A stretch of 64,000 nt of DNA. It comes from Akkermansiaceae bacterium UBA2381. Lineage in GTDB: Bacteria; Verrucomicrobiota; Verrucomicrobiia; Verrucomicrobiales; DEV007. Shown here piece by piece: positions 1 through 9,243 of this stretch. The DNA is taken from NCBI GenBank assembly GCA_002344215.1, contig DDSV01000049.1:278733-342732 (forward strand). Reading direction: 5' to 3'. The translations under genes and the position numbers were made by a program. Numbering within the stretch: the first letter of the stretch is position 1; each line of letters opens with the position of its first letter. The notes under the pieces were generated by a model that did not search any database, was not told the DNA's origin, and saw nothing but the letters and a program-made list of their open reading frames with translations.

Positions 1-207
1 TAAAAAGAGAATCGCCAAGGCCAAGGCTCCGAAAAAGAGCCGCCAGAAGGCCGCATCCCACATCCCCACTCCATCCGGGCCGCGGGTGCTGAGAACCGCG
101 AAAATCGGAGCAAAGGCAATACAGAGGGCACCACCAATCACGGCCAGGAGGTGGCGGCCCGAGATGGCATTTTCATGACCCGGGTGAGGGAGCTTCGTCA
201 TGGTCAT
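1..207 (-). CDS. EamA-type drug/metabolite transporter, N-terminal part (cut by window edge)
   Basis: Only the first 69 codons are in the window; the frame stays open to base 1. A short charged N-terminus is followed by a hydrophobic helix starting LLAVIGGALCIAFAPIFAVLS, then the motif AAFWRLFFGALALAILFL. The pattern of helix 1, a polar loop and AFWR at the start of helix 2 is typical of the 10-helix DMT/EamA family of inner-membrane exporters of metabolites. Two ATGs lie six bases apart (207 and 201); the first is used here. It begins 17 bases after the stop of the pseudokinase-Sel1 gene on the same strand, so the two are probably cotranscribed. The substrate cannot be told from this fragment. 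Confidence 0.75.
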   Translation of the reverse strand, partial: MTMTKLPHPGHENAISGRHLLAVIGGALCIAFAPIFAVLSTRGPDGVGMWDAAFWRLFFGALALAILFL

Positions 208-223
208 GAACTCAAGGAATGGT

Positions 224-2971
224 TCACGGAAGCGGAGACGCCGGAACCGGTTCCGTTTCCTCCTTTGATTCCCCGGAGTGATCGATTCCCCGATCCAGGC
301 ACCAGCGCAAGGCCCCGCCGTTTCCGCGCGCCGAGGCGATTCTCATCCACCGTTTTGCTTCGGTGAAGGAGGCCTCGACCCCGAATCCCTCGCTCAGGCA
401 ACGACCAAGGTCGAACATCGCCCTGTCATCGCCCTGCTCCGCCGCCGACCGGAATCGAACCACTGCCTCGGCGGGATTGACCTCGACACCGGTGCCATTA
501 GCGTAAAAAATGCCGAGCTGATAGACTGCGGAGATCCGGCCCTGCTGCGCCGCCAACTCCATCCAGCGGAAGGCCGCGTCCGCTTCACCGGAGGAGAACT
601 TCACCAGAGCCATCAGTTCCTGCGCGGCAGGATGGCCGCTTTCACCCGCCCTTTCGAGAAGGCCGAGAGCTTCTCCGGAGAGAGGCTGTCCGTTCCACTG
701 GGTGGCGGCAAACCGAAGCTGGCAATCGGCATCACCCAGCTTGGCCCCTCGCAAAAAGTAGGCGAGGGCCGCCCCGGTGTTTTCTCCCCCGGCCAAAGAA
801 TGCAGCCCGAGCACGCGCAGAGCTCCGGCATTCCCGGACACCGCCTGCGATTTCAACCATGCCTCGATTTCCAAACGATTCTCTTCCTGTTCGATCTTCT
901 CCAGCAAGGGCAACAGGCCGAGGGCCTCGGGACTGCCGTCGGAAATGAGGAAGTCTTCAAGCGACCTGCGCGACAAGTTGACTGCGGTCTCCTCGTCGAG
1001 TCGAAATCCGGGGAGAGGGAACTCCAGGGACCCGCCGCCTTTGAAGGGCCCCAACTTGAGATTCCATCCGGAAAGCCCATAGCCAACTGCCGAAGCGAGC
1101 ACCGCACCCGTCACCGCGGCCAGAAGCCAGGGAACCCGTCGCTTTCGCCGCGGTACCTCGGCACTTACGGGGATTTCATCCGAAACGACCGCGCCTTCCC
1201 CGGTGCTGCCGGGATCAGACTCCGCCACTGACTCCTTTGCGGGCGTTCTTTTTATCTCGAGTTCACCTTCGTAGAGTGCACTTTTGAGGACCGTCTCAAG
1301 CGAGTCATCGGGGACGGGCGGCTCCGCTATCGGAAGTGATTCCGGCTCTTCGTGGAGCTTGAAATCAAGGGTCTCAAGGGCAGCGAAGAGGTCGCCTTCA
1401 AGATCGCACGGGTTCTCCACGATTTGAGCTCTGAATTCTTCAAAAAGATCCGAGACCGGAACGGGCACAAGGTAGTGCGTTTCCACAGGGTGCTCCCATC
1501 GGAACCGCGATCCGGTGAGGAGGAACCAGACCAGAGGCAGCGCCAGAGTAGAGCGGCGCGCGATCTCGTACTGCTTTCCGGGCAGGCGGGACAGCATTCT
1601 GACTTTTGCGGGCAGGTTTACGCCTTCCTTCAGCGTGGCCATGGTCTGGTGAAGCCTCAACTTGAGCGGAAATCCGGACCATACATCCTGACCTTTCCGT
1701 TCGATCAGTCCCGCGGATCCGCTGAGCGAACGGGTCCCGGTAAGGACAAAAATATTCTCCGGAGGCAGCCACCACACCCCGCCCGAACCCGCCTGCCGTT
1801 CGATTCCTTCGAGGGCCGATCGAATCGATCCCGCGGCTTGTCTGGCCACTTCGAAGGGAAGCGGACCCGTCCGCAGTACGAGCGATTCCAAGTCCACGCC
1901 CTCGACTCTCTCTTCTCCGATCAGGGTAATGGAATCACGGTCCTCGAGGTAGTTCACCTGAAGCTGATTGATCGTTCCCCGACCGGGTCGACGGGTCGCC
2001 TCATGGTGCTGATTCAGCCACCCTTCCCTCGGAATGGACCGCGGTCCCGGCACCAGTTGAATGCAGGCGGGGGCCCCTCTCAGGCGGGTCTGGATCCCGT
2101 AAGGCTCATCGCTCCGTGCAAACTCCGGCTCAAGGACGTAGTCGGAAGGCTCCGATGATTCATCCGTTAAATCGCGAAGCAACCACTCGCGCACCGGCAT
2201 CGCGGGCATCGCGACCGCGGACTCCCATTCTTTTGCCCCCTCCGCCCCCGCTTCCATCACAGAACGGAAAGACTTAAGAGAGGATCTCCCCGATTCATCG
2301 AGAACCTCCAGAATGGCCCCACGGAGCGCGGGATCAAGTTCATCGAAGTTTCTCGGAAGCGAGTCACGGTGGAAAGTCCGGACCGGAACTCCGGCGATCA
2401 GTGAACAGAATATCTGGGCAAAGTGCCACTCGGTCCGGTGCTCCATGACACGGGCTCCCGGCTTCGTCCATCCGTGGAACTCGGAAAACACCGGGAAGAT
2501 TTTGCCATGGCGGTCGACAACGACCTCAAAATTTAAGGTGGAAAAGCGCTCCAGCGAAGACGGCAGTTGCGGAAGAGTGTCAAACAAATCGAGGAACCGG
2601 CAGATCCACTCCGATGCCACCGCCACGGGGACCCCGCCGGTGCGGCCCAGATAGACCGGGAGGGGTTCACCGTCCTTCATTTCGTCGGCATAGAACAACT
2701 CCTCGGCATCGCGGCCCCACGAAATCAGGTTGGAGATCCGGTCGCTGTGAATGTCGGCAATCTGCTGGAGTTCCCGCTGAAAGGCCTCAAGCTTGTCACT
2801 CCGGGAGGCCGCCCCCTCAAAAATGTGCAGCCTCGCCAGCCCCCATCTCTCGCAATCGAGCACGAGAAGGATTCGTTCGTCGACTCCTTGAGAGGGAAGC
2901 GTGATAACATTACCATGGATGTCTCTCACAAACCGATATTGAGCAAACTCGGTAATCGTCGATGCATTCAT
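224..2971 (-). CDS. Tandem kinase-like (pseudokinase) membrane protein with C-terminal Sel1 repeats
   Basis: 915 residues. Residues about 1-270 and 300-590 each resemble a eukaryotic-type protein kinase fold with the catalytic signatures missing. In the first, the catalytic loop position reads LERFSTLNFEVVVD with no HRD and there is no DFG. In the second, a family-like stretch (EGVDLESLVLRTGPLPFEVA) leads to VWWLPPENIFVL, which keeps only PEN of the usual catalytic loop. A basic stretch and one membrane helix (PWLLAAVTGAVLASAVGYGL) lie near residues 610-630. The rest contains about five Sel1-like repeats (for example AVYQLGIFYANGTGV and AMFDLGRCLSEGFGV), which are protein-binding alpha-solenoid units. 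By topology the kinase-like half is cytoplasmic and the repeats are periplasmic. It is divergent from hisB and upstream of a DMT transporter gene. The kinase homology rests on pattern recognition only; the Sel1 and membrane calls are firmer. Confidence 0.6.
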   Translation of the reverse strand: MNASTITEFAQYRFVRDIHGNVITLPSQGVDERILLVLDCERWGLARLHIFEGAASRSDKLEAFQRELQQIADIHSDRISNLISWGRDAEELFYADEMKDGEPLPVYLGRTGGVPVAVASEWICRFLDLFDTLPQLPSSLERFSTLNFEVVVDRHGKIFPVFSEFHGWTKPGARVMEHRTEWHFAQIFCSLIAGVPVRTFHRDSLPRNFDELDPALRGAILEVLDESGRSSLKSFRSVMEAGAEGAKEWESAVAMPAMPVREWLLRDLTDESSEPSDYVLEPEFARSDEPYGIQTRLRGAPACIQLVPGPRSIPREGWLNQHHEATRRPGRGTINQLQVNYLEDRDSITLIGEERVEGVDLESLVLRTGPLPFEVARQAAGSIRSALEGIERQAGSGGVWWLPPENIFVLTGTRSLSGSAGLIERKGQDVWSGFPLKLRLHQTMATLKEGVNLPAKVRMLSRLPGKQYEIARRSTLALPLVWFLLTGSRFRWEHPVETHYLVPVPVSDLFEEFRAQIVENPCDLEGDLFAALETLDFKLHEEPESLPIAEPPVPDDSLETVLKSALYEGELEIKRTPAKESVAESDPGSTGEGAVVSDEIPVSAEVPRRKRRVPWLLAAVTGAVLASAVGYGLSGWNLKLGPFKGGGSLEFPLPGFRLDEETAVNLSRRSLEDFLISDGSPEALGLLPLLEKIEQEENRLEIEAWLKSQAVSGNAGALRVLGLHSLAGGENTGAALAYFLRGAKLGDADCQLRFAATQWNGQPLSGEALGLLERAGESGHPAAQELMALVKFSSGEADAAFRWMELAAQQGRISAVYQLGIFYANGTGVEVNPAEAVVRFRSAAEQGDDRAMFDLGRCLSEGFGVEASFTEAKRWMRIASARGNGGALRWCLDRGIDHSGESKEETEPVPASPLP

Positions 2972-3055
2972 TCAGGTGGCTGTGTCAGTCGGGGCGGAGG
3001 TCTCTGCTCACGCGGAGCTTAGATTCGTTGATTAAGCGGTTGATGACCCCGCGTG

Positions 3056-3075
3056 AAAGGTAGATGTTTACCTTT
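3056..3075. promoter_or_regulatory. 7-bp inverted repeat in the pseudokinase/hisB divergent promoter region
   Basis: AAAGGTA (3056-3062) and TACCTTT (3069-3075) form a perfect inverted repeat with a 6-base spacer, 30 bases before the hisB start. It may be an operator or a leader hairpin. Nothing else supports a specific regulator. Confidence 0.25.
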
Positions 3076-3104
3076 AGGAAGTCATTCTCAAACCGCATTC
3101 TATC

Positions 3105-3704
3105 ATGTCGCAGGAAAGGCGCAGCCGCATAAACCGCAGGACCGGGGAAACGGAGATCCAACTGGATCTCCTCATCGACGGGACCGGCACCTCCACGATC
3201 TCAACCGGAGTACCGTTTTTCGATCACATGCTGACGCTGTTTGCCAAGCACGGAAGATTCGGACTCGAGGTCAAGGCGGAGGGAGACATCGAGATCGACT
3301 TTCACCACACCGTCGAAGACACCGGGATCGTTCTGGGTCAAGCCTTTCACGAGGCGCTCGGAGAGAAGCGCGGCATCTATCGCTACGCCTCGGGCCATTT
3401 CCCGATGGATGAGACGCTCGTTCGTGTCGCCCTCGACGTTAGCGGACGCCCCTTTCTCGACTACCGGGCTCCCGAATGTGTCCCGCATGTCGGGGAGAAG
3501 TTCAATTTCACCCTCGTCGAGGAGTTCATGAGGGCTTTTGCCTTCAATTCGCTCATCAATCTGCACATTGAGATCCTTTACGGAAGGGACCCTCACCACA
3601 TGGCGGAGGCCATCTTCAAGGGGCTGGCCCGCTGCCTCGACGAGGCCACCCGGATCGATGCGCGGATCGCGGGAGAAATCCCCAGCACCAAAGATGTCCT
3701 TTAA
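3105..3704 (+). CDS. hisB: Imidazoleglycerol-phosphate dehydratase
   Basis: 199 residues, the normal length for the monofunctional bacterial enzyme. It dehydrates imidazole glycerol phosphate to imidazole acetol phosphate in histidine biosynthesis, using a Mn cluster. The metal-binding motifs are clear: FFDHML near residue 38, DFHHTVEDTG near 65, and GRDPHHMAEAIFKG near 165. There is no fused phosphatase domain. The ATG at 3105 fits the usual start (MSQERRSRI then TGETEI). hisH follows after 29 bases on the same strand, so the two form a small operon; hisA and hisF, which act with HisH, are not in this window. Confidence 0.97.
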   Translation: MSQERRSRINRRTGETEIQLDLLIDGTGTSTISTGVPFFDHMLTLFAKHGRFGLEVKAEGDIEIDFHHTVEDTGIVLGQAFHEALGEKRGIYRYASGHFPMDETLVRVALDVSGRPFLDYRAPECVPHVGEKFNFTLVEEFMRAFAFNSLINLHIEILYGRDPHHMAEAIFKGLARCLDEATRIDARIAGEIPSTKDVL

Positions 3705-3733
3705 CCTGACCCCCGACGGGTCTACTGGTCACC

Positions 3734-4357
3734 ATGGCGAATCGTGTTGGAGTCATCGACTACGGAGGAGGAAACCTTCGTAACGTCCTCAATGTCCTGA
3801 AGTTTCTCGGGCATGAGGGCTCACTCGTCTCATCTCCCCCGGATCTTGAGAAGGTCGACCGCCTCGTTTTCCCCGGCGTCGGCTCTTTCGGCGACTGCGT
3901 GGCCGAACTCGACCGCAAGAAACTTCGCGATCCGGTGGTCGACTGGGTCAAGGGGGACCGTCCCTATTTCGGGATTTGCCTGGGCTACCAGGTTCTCTTT
4001 GAACGATCCCAGGAAACACCGGAAACCAGGGGCCTCGGGCTTTTCCCCGGGGAAGTGGTGCACTTTCCCGCTCAGAAGGGCCTGAAAGTGCCGCACATGG
4101 GCTGGAATCAGGTCAATAAGGTTGATCCCGATTACTTCGTCTGGAAAGGCACTCCCGATCCTCTCTACCTCTACTTTGTCCACTCCTACTATCCCAGACC
4201 GGAGGAAACGAGTCTGATTGCCTCAACGACAAGCTACGGAGAAGACTTTGCCTCGAGCATTTCCAGAGGAAGAACCTTCGCGGGCCAGTTTCACCCCGAA
4301 CGCAGCCAGGAAGCCGGACTTCAGTTGATCCGGAACTTCCTTGATACGCCTCTTTGA
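3734..4357 (+). CDS. hisH: Imidazole glycerol phosphate synthase, glutaminase subunit
   Basis: 207 residues, a class I glutamine amidotransferase. HisH releases ammonia from glutamine and passes it to HisF, which makes imidazole glycerol phosphate and AICAR. Visible motifs are the start VIDYGGGNLRNV, the oxyanion region VFPGVGSFGDC, the nucleophile in FGICLGYQVLFE (Cys near residue 82), and the His-Glu of the triad in QFHPERSQ near the end. It lies just downstream of hisB and ends 7 bases before the end of convergent dnaN, leaving no room for a separate terminator. Confidence 0.96.
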   Translation: MANRVGVIDYGGGNLRNVLNVLKFLGHEGSLVSSPPDLEKVDRLVFPGVGSFGDCVAELDRKKLRDPVVDWVKGDRPYFGICLGYQVLFERSQETPETRGLGLFPGEVVHFPAQKGLKVPHMGWNQVNKVDPDYFVWKGTPDPLYLYFVHSYYPRPEETSLIASTTSYGEDFASSISRGRTFAGQFHPERSQEAGLQLIRNFLDTPL

Positions 4358-4364
4358 CCGGGTA

Positions 4365-5462
4365 TCAGTTCGCGACCCGCATCGGCATGATCACATAGAG
4401 GAAGGGCTCATCGATCTTGATGACCCCGGGGCTGCTCTCGTCGATCAGATCGATGAAGACTTCATCCTGATCGAGGTTGCGAAGCGGTGCCATGACAAAC
4501 TCCGGATTAAAGGCAACAACGATGCGGGGACCGTTGTAGCGCACATCGATCACTTCCTCGGCCTCTCCGATCTCGGGAGAATTGGCCGAAATGGCGAGCC
4601 GGTTGTCTTCGAAGGCAAATTTGATCGAGTTGGTCTTCTCGTTCACGAGGAGGCTGACGCGCTTCACGGCGCTCTGGAGCACTTCCCTCTCCACCGTGAC
4701 GCGATGATTGGCCTGTCCGGGAATGACCTGGCGGAAATTCGGGTAGTTACCCTCGATCAGCTTGGTAATAAGCAGGCTGCCGTTCAGTTCGAAGCTGGCC
4801 TGGCTGTCGGTGATGGCGACTTTGAGCTCACCTGAATTCTCGAGGAGTCGCTGCAGCTCGTTCACCGCCTTTGTGGGGATGATCACCGATGACTCGTTGC
4901 CCGCCGGGAACTCCAGGTCCTGCTCGACCATCGCGAGGCGCCGTCCGTCGGTCGCCACCAGAGTGAGCATACCCTCTCCGATGATGCAGTTGACCCCGTT
5001 GAGGACGTATCGGGTTTCGTCGGTAGAAATCGCGTAGGAAGTTTTCCGAAGCGCGTCGCGGAGCAACTTCTGATCGATCGTGAACTCCTTGGCCTCACCG
5101 AACTCTCCGATGACCGGAAACTCACTGCTGGGAAGACCGAGAATCTTGAAAAAACTCGGGCCGCTGCGCACCGTCGCGGCATTATCGGCGTTCACCTCGA
5201 AATCGATTTCGCTGGTCGGCAATTCCCGCACGATGCTCGCGAGCCGCCTCGCGGGAAGAGTCGTGGATCCGGTCGAGGCCACCTTGGCCGGAATTCGCTT
5301 CGTGATCGTGACGTCCAGATCGGTGGTGGAAAGCTGAAGTCCGAGTTCGTCGGCCTCGATCAACACATTGGAGAGAATGGGAAGCGTCGTCCTCGTGCTG
5401 ACAACATGCTGAACCTGGTTGAGTGCGTCCTGGAAGACGTCTTTGTCGATCTGAAACTTCAT
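4365..5462 (-). CDS. dnaN: DNA polymerase III sliding clamp (beta subunit)
   Basis: 365 residues, the standard clamp length. The three-domain clamp encircles DNA and tethers polymerase III. Recognisable pieces are the start MKFQIDKDVFQDALNQV, the domain 1 motif RTTLPILSNVLIEA, LPARRLASIVRELP, the domain 2 motif YVLNGVNC, and the C-terminal VIMPMRV that closes the peptide-binding pocket. It follows dnaA on the same strand with a 54-bp gap, the classical dnaA-dnaN order near an origin. Confidence 0.97.
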   Translation of the reverse strand: MKFQIDKDVFQDALNQVQHVVSTRTTLPILSNVLIEADELGLQLSTTDLDVTITKRIPAKVASTGSTTLPARRLASIVRELPTSEIDFEVNADNAATVRSGPSFFKILGLPSSEFPVIGEFGEAKEFTIDQKLLRDALRKTSYAISTDETRYVLNGVNCIIGEGMLTLVATDGRRLAMVEQDLEFPAGNESSVIIPTKAVNELQRLLENSGELKVAITDSQASFELNGSLLITKLIEGNYPNFRQVIPGQANHRVTVEREVLQSAVKRVSLLVNEKTNSIKFAFEDNRLAISANSPEIGEAEEVIDVRYNGPRIVVAFNPEFVMAPLRNLDQDEVFIDLIDESSPGVIKIDEPFLYVIMPMRVAN

Positions 5463-5516
5463 TCGCTTTGGAGTCCTAAGTGTGAACTTGGACCCCCTGC
5501 CTGTCCACGTAAAACT

Positions 5517-7049
5517 TCACTCCCCGCCGCCACCGAAGGCTTTCGAGCCGAGCCGGAAATTCGGAGGGTATTGCCCCCGGGGCTGACGCGGTGATTCCAC
5601 CGACGAACCTCCCCGGACAAGGCGGCGCTTGATGAGTTCGACCGTGCTCTTGAACGAGGCGGAATCATCACAACGCTTTTTCACTTTCCGAACAGCGTAG
5701 ATCACCGTTCCATGGTCCTTGGCGAACGCGGCGGCAACCTCGACAAGGGACAGATCCGTCAGGGTGCGCACCAGATACATGGCAATCTGGCGGGCTTCAG
5801 CAATCCGGGCGGTACGCTTTTTGCCGGAAAGGATCTGCACGTCGATATCATAATGCTCGGCAACGGCCCGCTTGATTTCCTCAGCTCCGACCTGCCGCGT
5901 ATCCTGACCATCGCAGATATCGGCGATGATCTCAGCGACCTGTTCCGGTGAAATCGGTTCCTCATTCATCGTCGTGACCATGGCCACGCGGATGAGCGCC
6001 CCTTCGAGGGCCCTTACATTACCGCGGACACGTTCAACGATCACATTGATGAGCTCGTCGCTGACCTGCATTTTCCAGTCATCCCGTTTCCGGCGCAGAA
6101 TGGCCGCCCTCGTTTCCAGACCGGGACGGTGAATCTCGACACTCAAACCCCACTGAAAGCGCGAAACGAGCCTTTCCTCCAGTTCATTTATCTCCGAGGC
6201 AGGGCAGTCGCTCGCGAGAACGATCTGCTTCCGCATATCAGCGAGGCGATTGAAGGTGTGGAAAAATTCGCGCTGAAGCCCCTCTTTCCGCCCGAGGAAC
6301 TGAACGTCATCGATGAGCAGAAGATCCGCCTCACGATATCTCCGGCGGAAGGGCACGAGCGCGTTCTTCTGAATGGCATCGATATAGTCATTCGCAAACT
6401 GCTCCGCCGTCACGAAGATGATCTTCGACTTCGGCCGCAGTCGCAAAGACTCCCATCCTATTCCGTGAAGAAGGTGAGTCTTGCCGAGACCGCAGGCCGA
6501 ATGAAAGAAGAGCGGCTGATAGGTTTTGCCCGGTTGATCGGCCACGGCACGCGACGCGGCCCAGGCCAACTCGCTGTTTTCGCCCGGAACAAAGTTCTCG
6601 AACCGGAAAATCTCGACCAACCCGGCGGCGCGCCCCCGCTCCAGCAACTTCTTTTCACTGACCTTCTCGACGAGCACCTGAGGGGTGAGTTTAGTTCGCT
6701 CCTCCCGCCCCCGTTCAGACTCAACCGGTTCTTTTCCGGAGCTCTCTTCAGTCCCGGATGACACCGCGACTTCAAACCTAACCCGCTCGCAGGCGGTGAG
6801 GTATTTCTGAAAGGCTGATATTAAAGTAGTTTTAAAATTTTCCTCGACCCAGATCGCATACATCGTTCCGGGAGCGAGCATCACGACTTCGTGAGGGCTC
6901 ACTGAAACGAGCTGAAATTCTCCGAACCAAAGGTCGAAGGTGGAGTCACCCAATTGGGTGCGGAGATCGTGAGAGACGTCTTTCCAGAGGCAGATGAGTT
7001 GTGGTTGATTTATTTCTTCCTGTGTTTCAAGCGGGTATCGGTTGTGCAT
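5517..7049 (-). CDS. dnaA: Chromosomal replication initiator protein DnaA
   Basis: 510 residues. Domain I is at residues 15-95 (LWKDVSHDLRTQLGDSTFDLWF), followed by a charged linker at 100-145. The AAA+ domain has Walker A in CGLGKTHLLHG (about 187-195) and Walker B in LLLIDDVQFLGRKEGLQ. A C-terminal helix-turn-helix carries DHGTVIYAVRKVKK, a variant of the DnaA signature DHTTV. The protein ends with about 30 Gly/Arg/Pro-rich residues past the usual end. ATG at 7049 is a sensible start. It is transcribed ahead of dnaN. The 415 bp upstream without a gene is the natural place to look for oriC. Confidence 0.97.
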   Translation of the reverse strand: MHNRYPLETQEEINQPQLICLWKDVSHDLRTQLGDSTFDLWFGEFQLVSVSPHEVVMLAPGTMYAIWVEENFKTTLISAFQKYLTACERVRFEVAVSSGTEESSGKEPVESERGREERTKLTPQVLVEKVSEKKLLERGRAAGLVEIFRFENFVPGENSELAWAASRAVADQPGKTYQPLFFHSACGLGKTHLLHGIGWESLRLRPKSKIIFVTAEQFANDYIDAIQKNALVPFRRRYREADLLLIDDVQFLGRKEGLQREFFHTFNRLADMRKQIVLASDCPASEINELEERLVSRFQWGLSVEIHRPGLETRAAILRRKRDDWKMQVSDELINVIVERVRGNVRALEGALIRVAMVTTMNEEPISPEQVAEIIADICDGQDTRQVGAEEIKRAVAEHYDIDVQILSGKKRTARIAEARQIAMYLVRTLTDLSLVEVAAAFAKDHGTVIYAVRKVKKRCDDSASFKSTVELIKRRLVRGGSSVESPRQPRGQYPPNFRLGSKAFGGGGE

Positions 7050-7464
7050 TCTCGGGGAAACGGTGTCGTGTTCGGAATCGGTGGGGCTAACGGAACCGCG
7101 CAGAGAGAAGAGACAGATTTGATCGGCTTATTCATAATTCCTTGATTAACAGTGAGTTATGTTTTTTACTAACCATGAACAGGGCTGTATTGGGATTGGA
7201 ACAGGCGGAACTGTCCTTGCTGGTTCTGAATTCCCTGGAAGAGCGGGCCATCGTTACGGGGATAAACCTGAAAAACGGCCGGGTCACTCTTCCATTCATT
7301 CTGAATTTGCGCGGGAGGTCACGGTTACATTCCCGCTTATCAGAGACAACTCTAAAGTGGCGGATTCGTCAGATTTTTCCGGGCGAGATTGCGTGATTCC
7401 CAAAACCGGATGAAGCGAAATCCAATGAGTGAAATTTTGAGAACATTTTATTCAAATGCCTTAA
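7050..7464. other. Gene-free interval upstream of dnaA; candidate origin of replication
   Basis: 415 bp with no convincing coding frame, between the dnaA start and the end of the symporter gene. It is more AT-rich than its surroundings, most clearly at about 7425-7480, which could serve as an unwinding element. Two weak DnaA-box-like 9-mers are visible: TTATTCATA at 7129-7137, and CGGGGATAA at 7257-7265 (reverse-strand orientation). Each matches TTATCCACA at 7 of 9 positions. The origin call rests on position, AT content and these weak boxes. The dnaA promoter should also lie here. Confidence 0.3.
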
Positions 7465-9096
7465 TTATTTATATGATACGCTCTTCCTTCTTCGAAAAAC
7501 CCATCCAAACCCCATCGTCAGGAAGGTGGTAATGGGCCACATCCACTCGGAGGCGAAGGTTGCTTTCACGGATTTTTTCGTCCCTTCGATGAGTTCATAA
7601 GTCGGCAGTCCGGCGAGCCATTCAGCGAGATCATCGTTCATGAAAAGCACCCAGACGTCCGTCCTTACGAAGAGGACAAGGATAAATGAGCACAAGGCAC
7701 CCAGTAGTAATCCCCCGACGCTGCCTCTTCCGCCGCCCAGCAAGGCGATAAGAAACATACCCAGCAGGGGGCCCACCGTGTAAGTCGTCATACCGAAGGC
7801 CAGGGGCAAAATCGGGACCTGGGTTTTCTCTTTGACTGCGAACAGGACAAAGGTGAACCCGGTCAGAACGATCCCCCAGAATACCACGAGGAGTCTTGAG
7901 ACCTTCACGAGATGACGATGTTCCGCCTCCGATCGTTCATGATCCGTCCGGTGCAGCAGCGATAAGGTCGTCTGACTGAGTGCGGCAAGTATCGAATCGA
8001 GGCTCGAGATGGCCGCCGCAAAGATCCCCGCAAGAATCAAACCTTTCAGCATCACCGGCATCTCCGTGACAATCCATACCGGAAAGATCATATCGGGAAC
8101 CCCGGGCTGCCCCCCCGACCACTGGACCGTCTCGATGATCATCGGATCGGTCGGAGGGTGGTTTACGTAAAAGACAAAAAGGGCGGCCCCGACCATCAGC
8201 ATGAGAATCGTCACCAACTGGCCGAAGGAACTCCAGATGATCGCCTTCCTCGCGTCCCTGGAACTGCGACAACAGAACATTCGCTGTGCATTCATCTGAT
8301 CGACGCCAAAGGCATTGAGATTGAGGAAAGGAACCGCAAAGATCGCCACCCAGAAGGTAAACTGGAGCTCGGGTGAGGTATCAAAATTGAAGACTCTCAT
8401 CTTGTCGACCGTGGAGCCGTCGAACAACTCGGCCGCCCCTGCCGTGGAGAAGAGTGTCGCCCATCCGTTCTCAAAGGTTCCCACCATCCAGAAGAGCGCG
8501 GTGAGTCCGCCCGCAACGAAGATTCCGAACTGCATCACATCAGTCCAGATGACCGTTCGCATGCCGCCCATGAGGGTCCAGCCCACCGCGAACACTCCGA
8601 TGACGACGATGCACCATTCAAAGGGCAGAGGAGTCACCACCTTCAATGGCAAGGCGGCGACGAGAACCCGGACACTTTGAGCAAGAATACTTCCGACCGT
8701 AAAGAGGATCGTGGCCAGCGTCTTCACCCCTCCCCCGAGACGGTTCCCCATGTAGTCATAGGGGCTGTAGATGTCTTTCTCGTGGAAGACCTTCACAAAA
8801 TACATCCCCACCAAGACCCGGGCGAGAATGGACCCGATCGCCCACTGAAGGTAGGTAAAATCACCCTGCAGGGCCATGACCGAGCCCGGGACGGCGATGA
8901 AGGTTACCCCGCTGATCTCCGTGGCAATGATCGAGCCCGTCACCGCCGGCCACGGGAGAGAACGGCCACCCAGAAAGAAATCCTTGATGCTCGCCTGCTT
9001 CCCCCGCATCAAATGGCCGATCACGGTGGTGAGGAGAAGGTATCCGGCGACGACGGCCCAGTCGAGAGGGGTGAAGAACTGATGGAGTCCGTTCAT
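7465..9096 (-). CDS. Sodium:solute symporter family protein
   Basis: About 543 residues with some 13 hydrophobic helices, the usual SSS (SLC5-like) size. The N-terminus DWAVVAGYLLLTTVIGHLM followed by KDFFLGGRSLPWPAVTGSI is characteristic, as is the Na-site region ATEISGVTFIAVPGS. The inner-membrane protein would take up an organic solute together with sodium; the substrate (sugar, amino acid or other) cannot be assigned. The ATG at 9096 (MNGLHQFF) is preferred over an upstream TTG at 9174, because the extra 26 residues do not look like a symporter N-terminus. It is downstream of the atp operon on the same strand, after 147 bp. Confidence 0.88.
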   Translation of the reverse strand: MNGLHQFFTPLDWAVVAGYLLLTTVIGHLMRGKQASIKDFFLGGRSLPWPAVTGSIIATEISGVTFIAVPGSVMALQGDFTYLQWAIGSILARVLVGMYFVKVFHEKDIYSPYDYMGNRLGGGVKTLATILFTVGSILAQSVRVLVAALPLKVVTPLPFEWCIVVIGVFAVGWTLMGGMRTVIWTDVMQFGIFVAGGLTALFWMVGTFENGWATLFSTAGAAELFDGSTVDKMRVFNFDTSPELQFTFWVAIFAVPFLNLNAFGVDQMNAQRMFCCRSSRDARKAIIWSSFGQLVTILMLMVGAALFVFYVNHPPTDPMIIETVQWSGGQPGVPDMIFPVWIVTEMPVMLKGLILAGIFAAAISSLDSILAALSQTTLSLLHRTDHERSEAEHRHLVKVSRLLVVFWGIVLTGFTFVLFAVKEKTQVPILPLAFGMTTYTVGPLLGMFLIALLGGGRGSVGGLLLGALCSFILVLFVRTDVWVLFMNDDLAEWLAGLPTYELIEGTKKSVKATFASEWMWPITTFLTMGFGWVFRRRKSVSYK

Positions 9097-9169
9097 GGGA
9101 GGTCGTGCGGGGATTAATCCGCCTCCATCATGTAACAGGCATGACCTCCAAGAAAGAACAATCTGAGCA

Positions 9170-9183
9170 GGCAATTAATTGCC
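9170..9183. promoter_or_regulatory. Perfect 14-bp palindrome upstream of the symporter gene
   Basis: GGCAATTAATTGCC is a perfect palindrome 73 bases upstream of the symporter ATG and downstream of atpC. It could be an operator of the symporter gene. It also contains the alternative TTG start codon. Confidence 0.3.
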
Positions 9184-9243
9184 GCCGGAACCCAGTCACT
9201 CAGACTTCGCTAGAAGCGCAGCCCCCGCCGCTACAGGGAAAGA

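Noticed and set aside
7142..7396. 84-codon plus-strand frames between dnaA and the symporter
   Set aside because: Two overlapping frames of equal length with no ribosome site and no family pattern; the interval behaves as non-coding.
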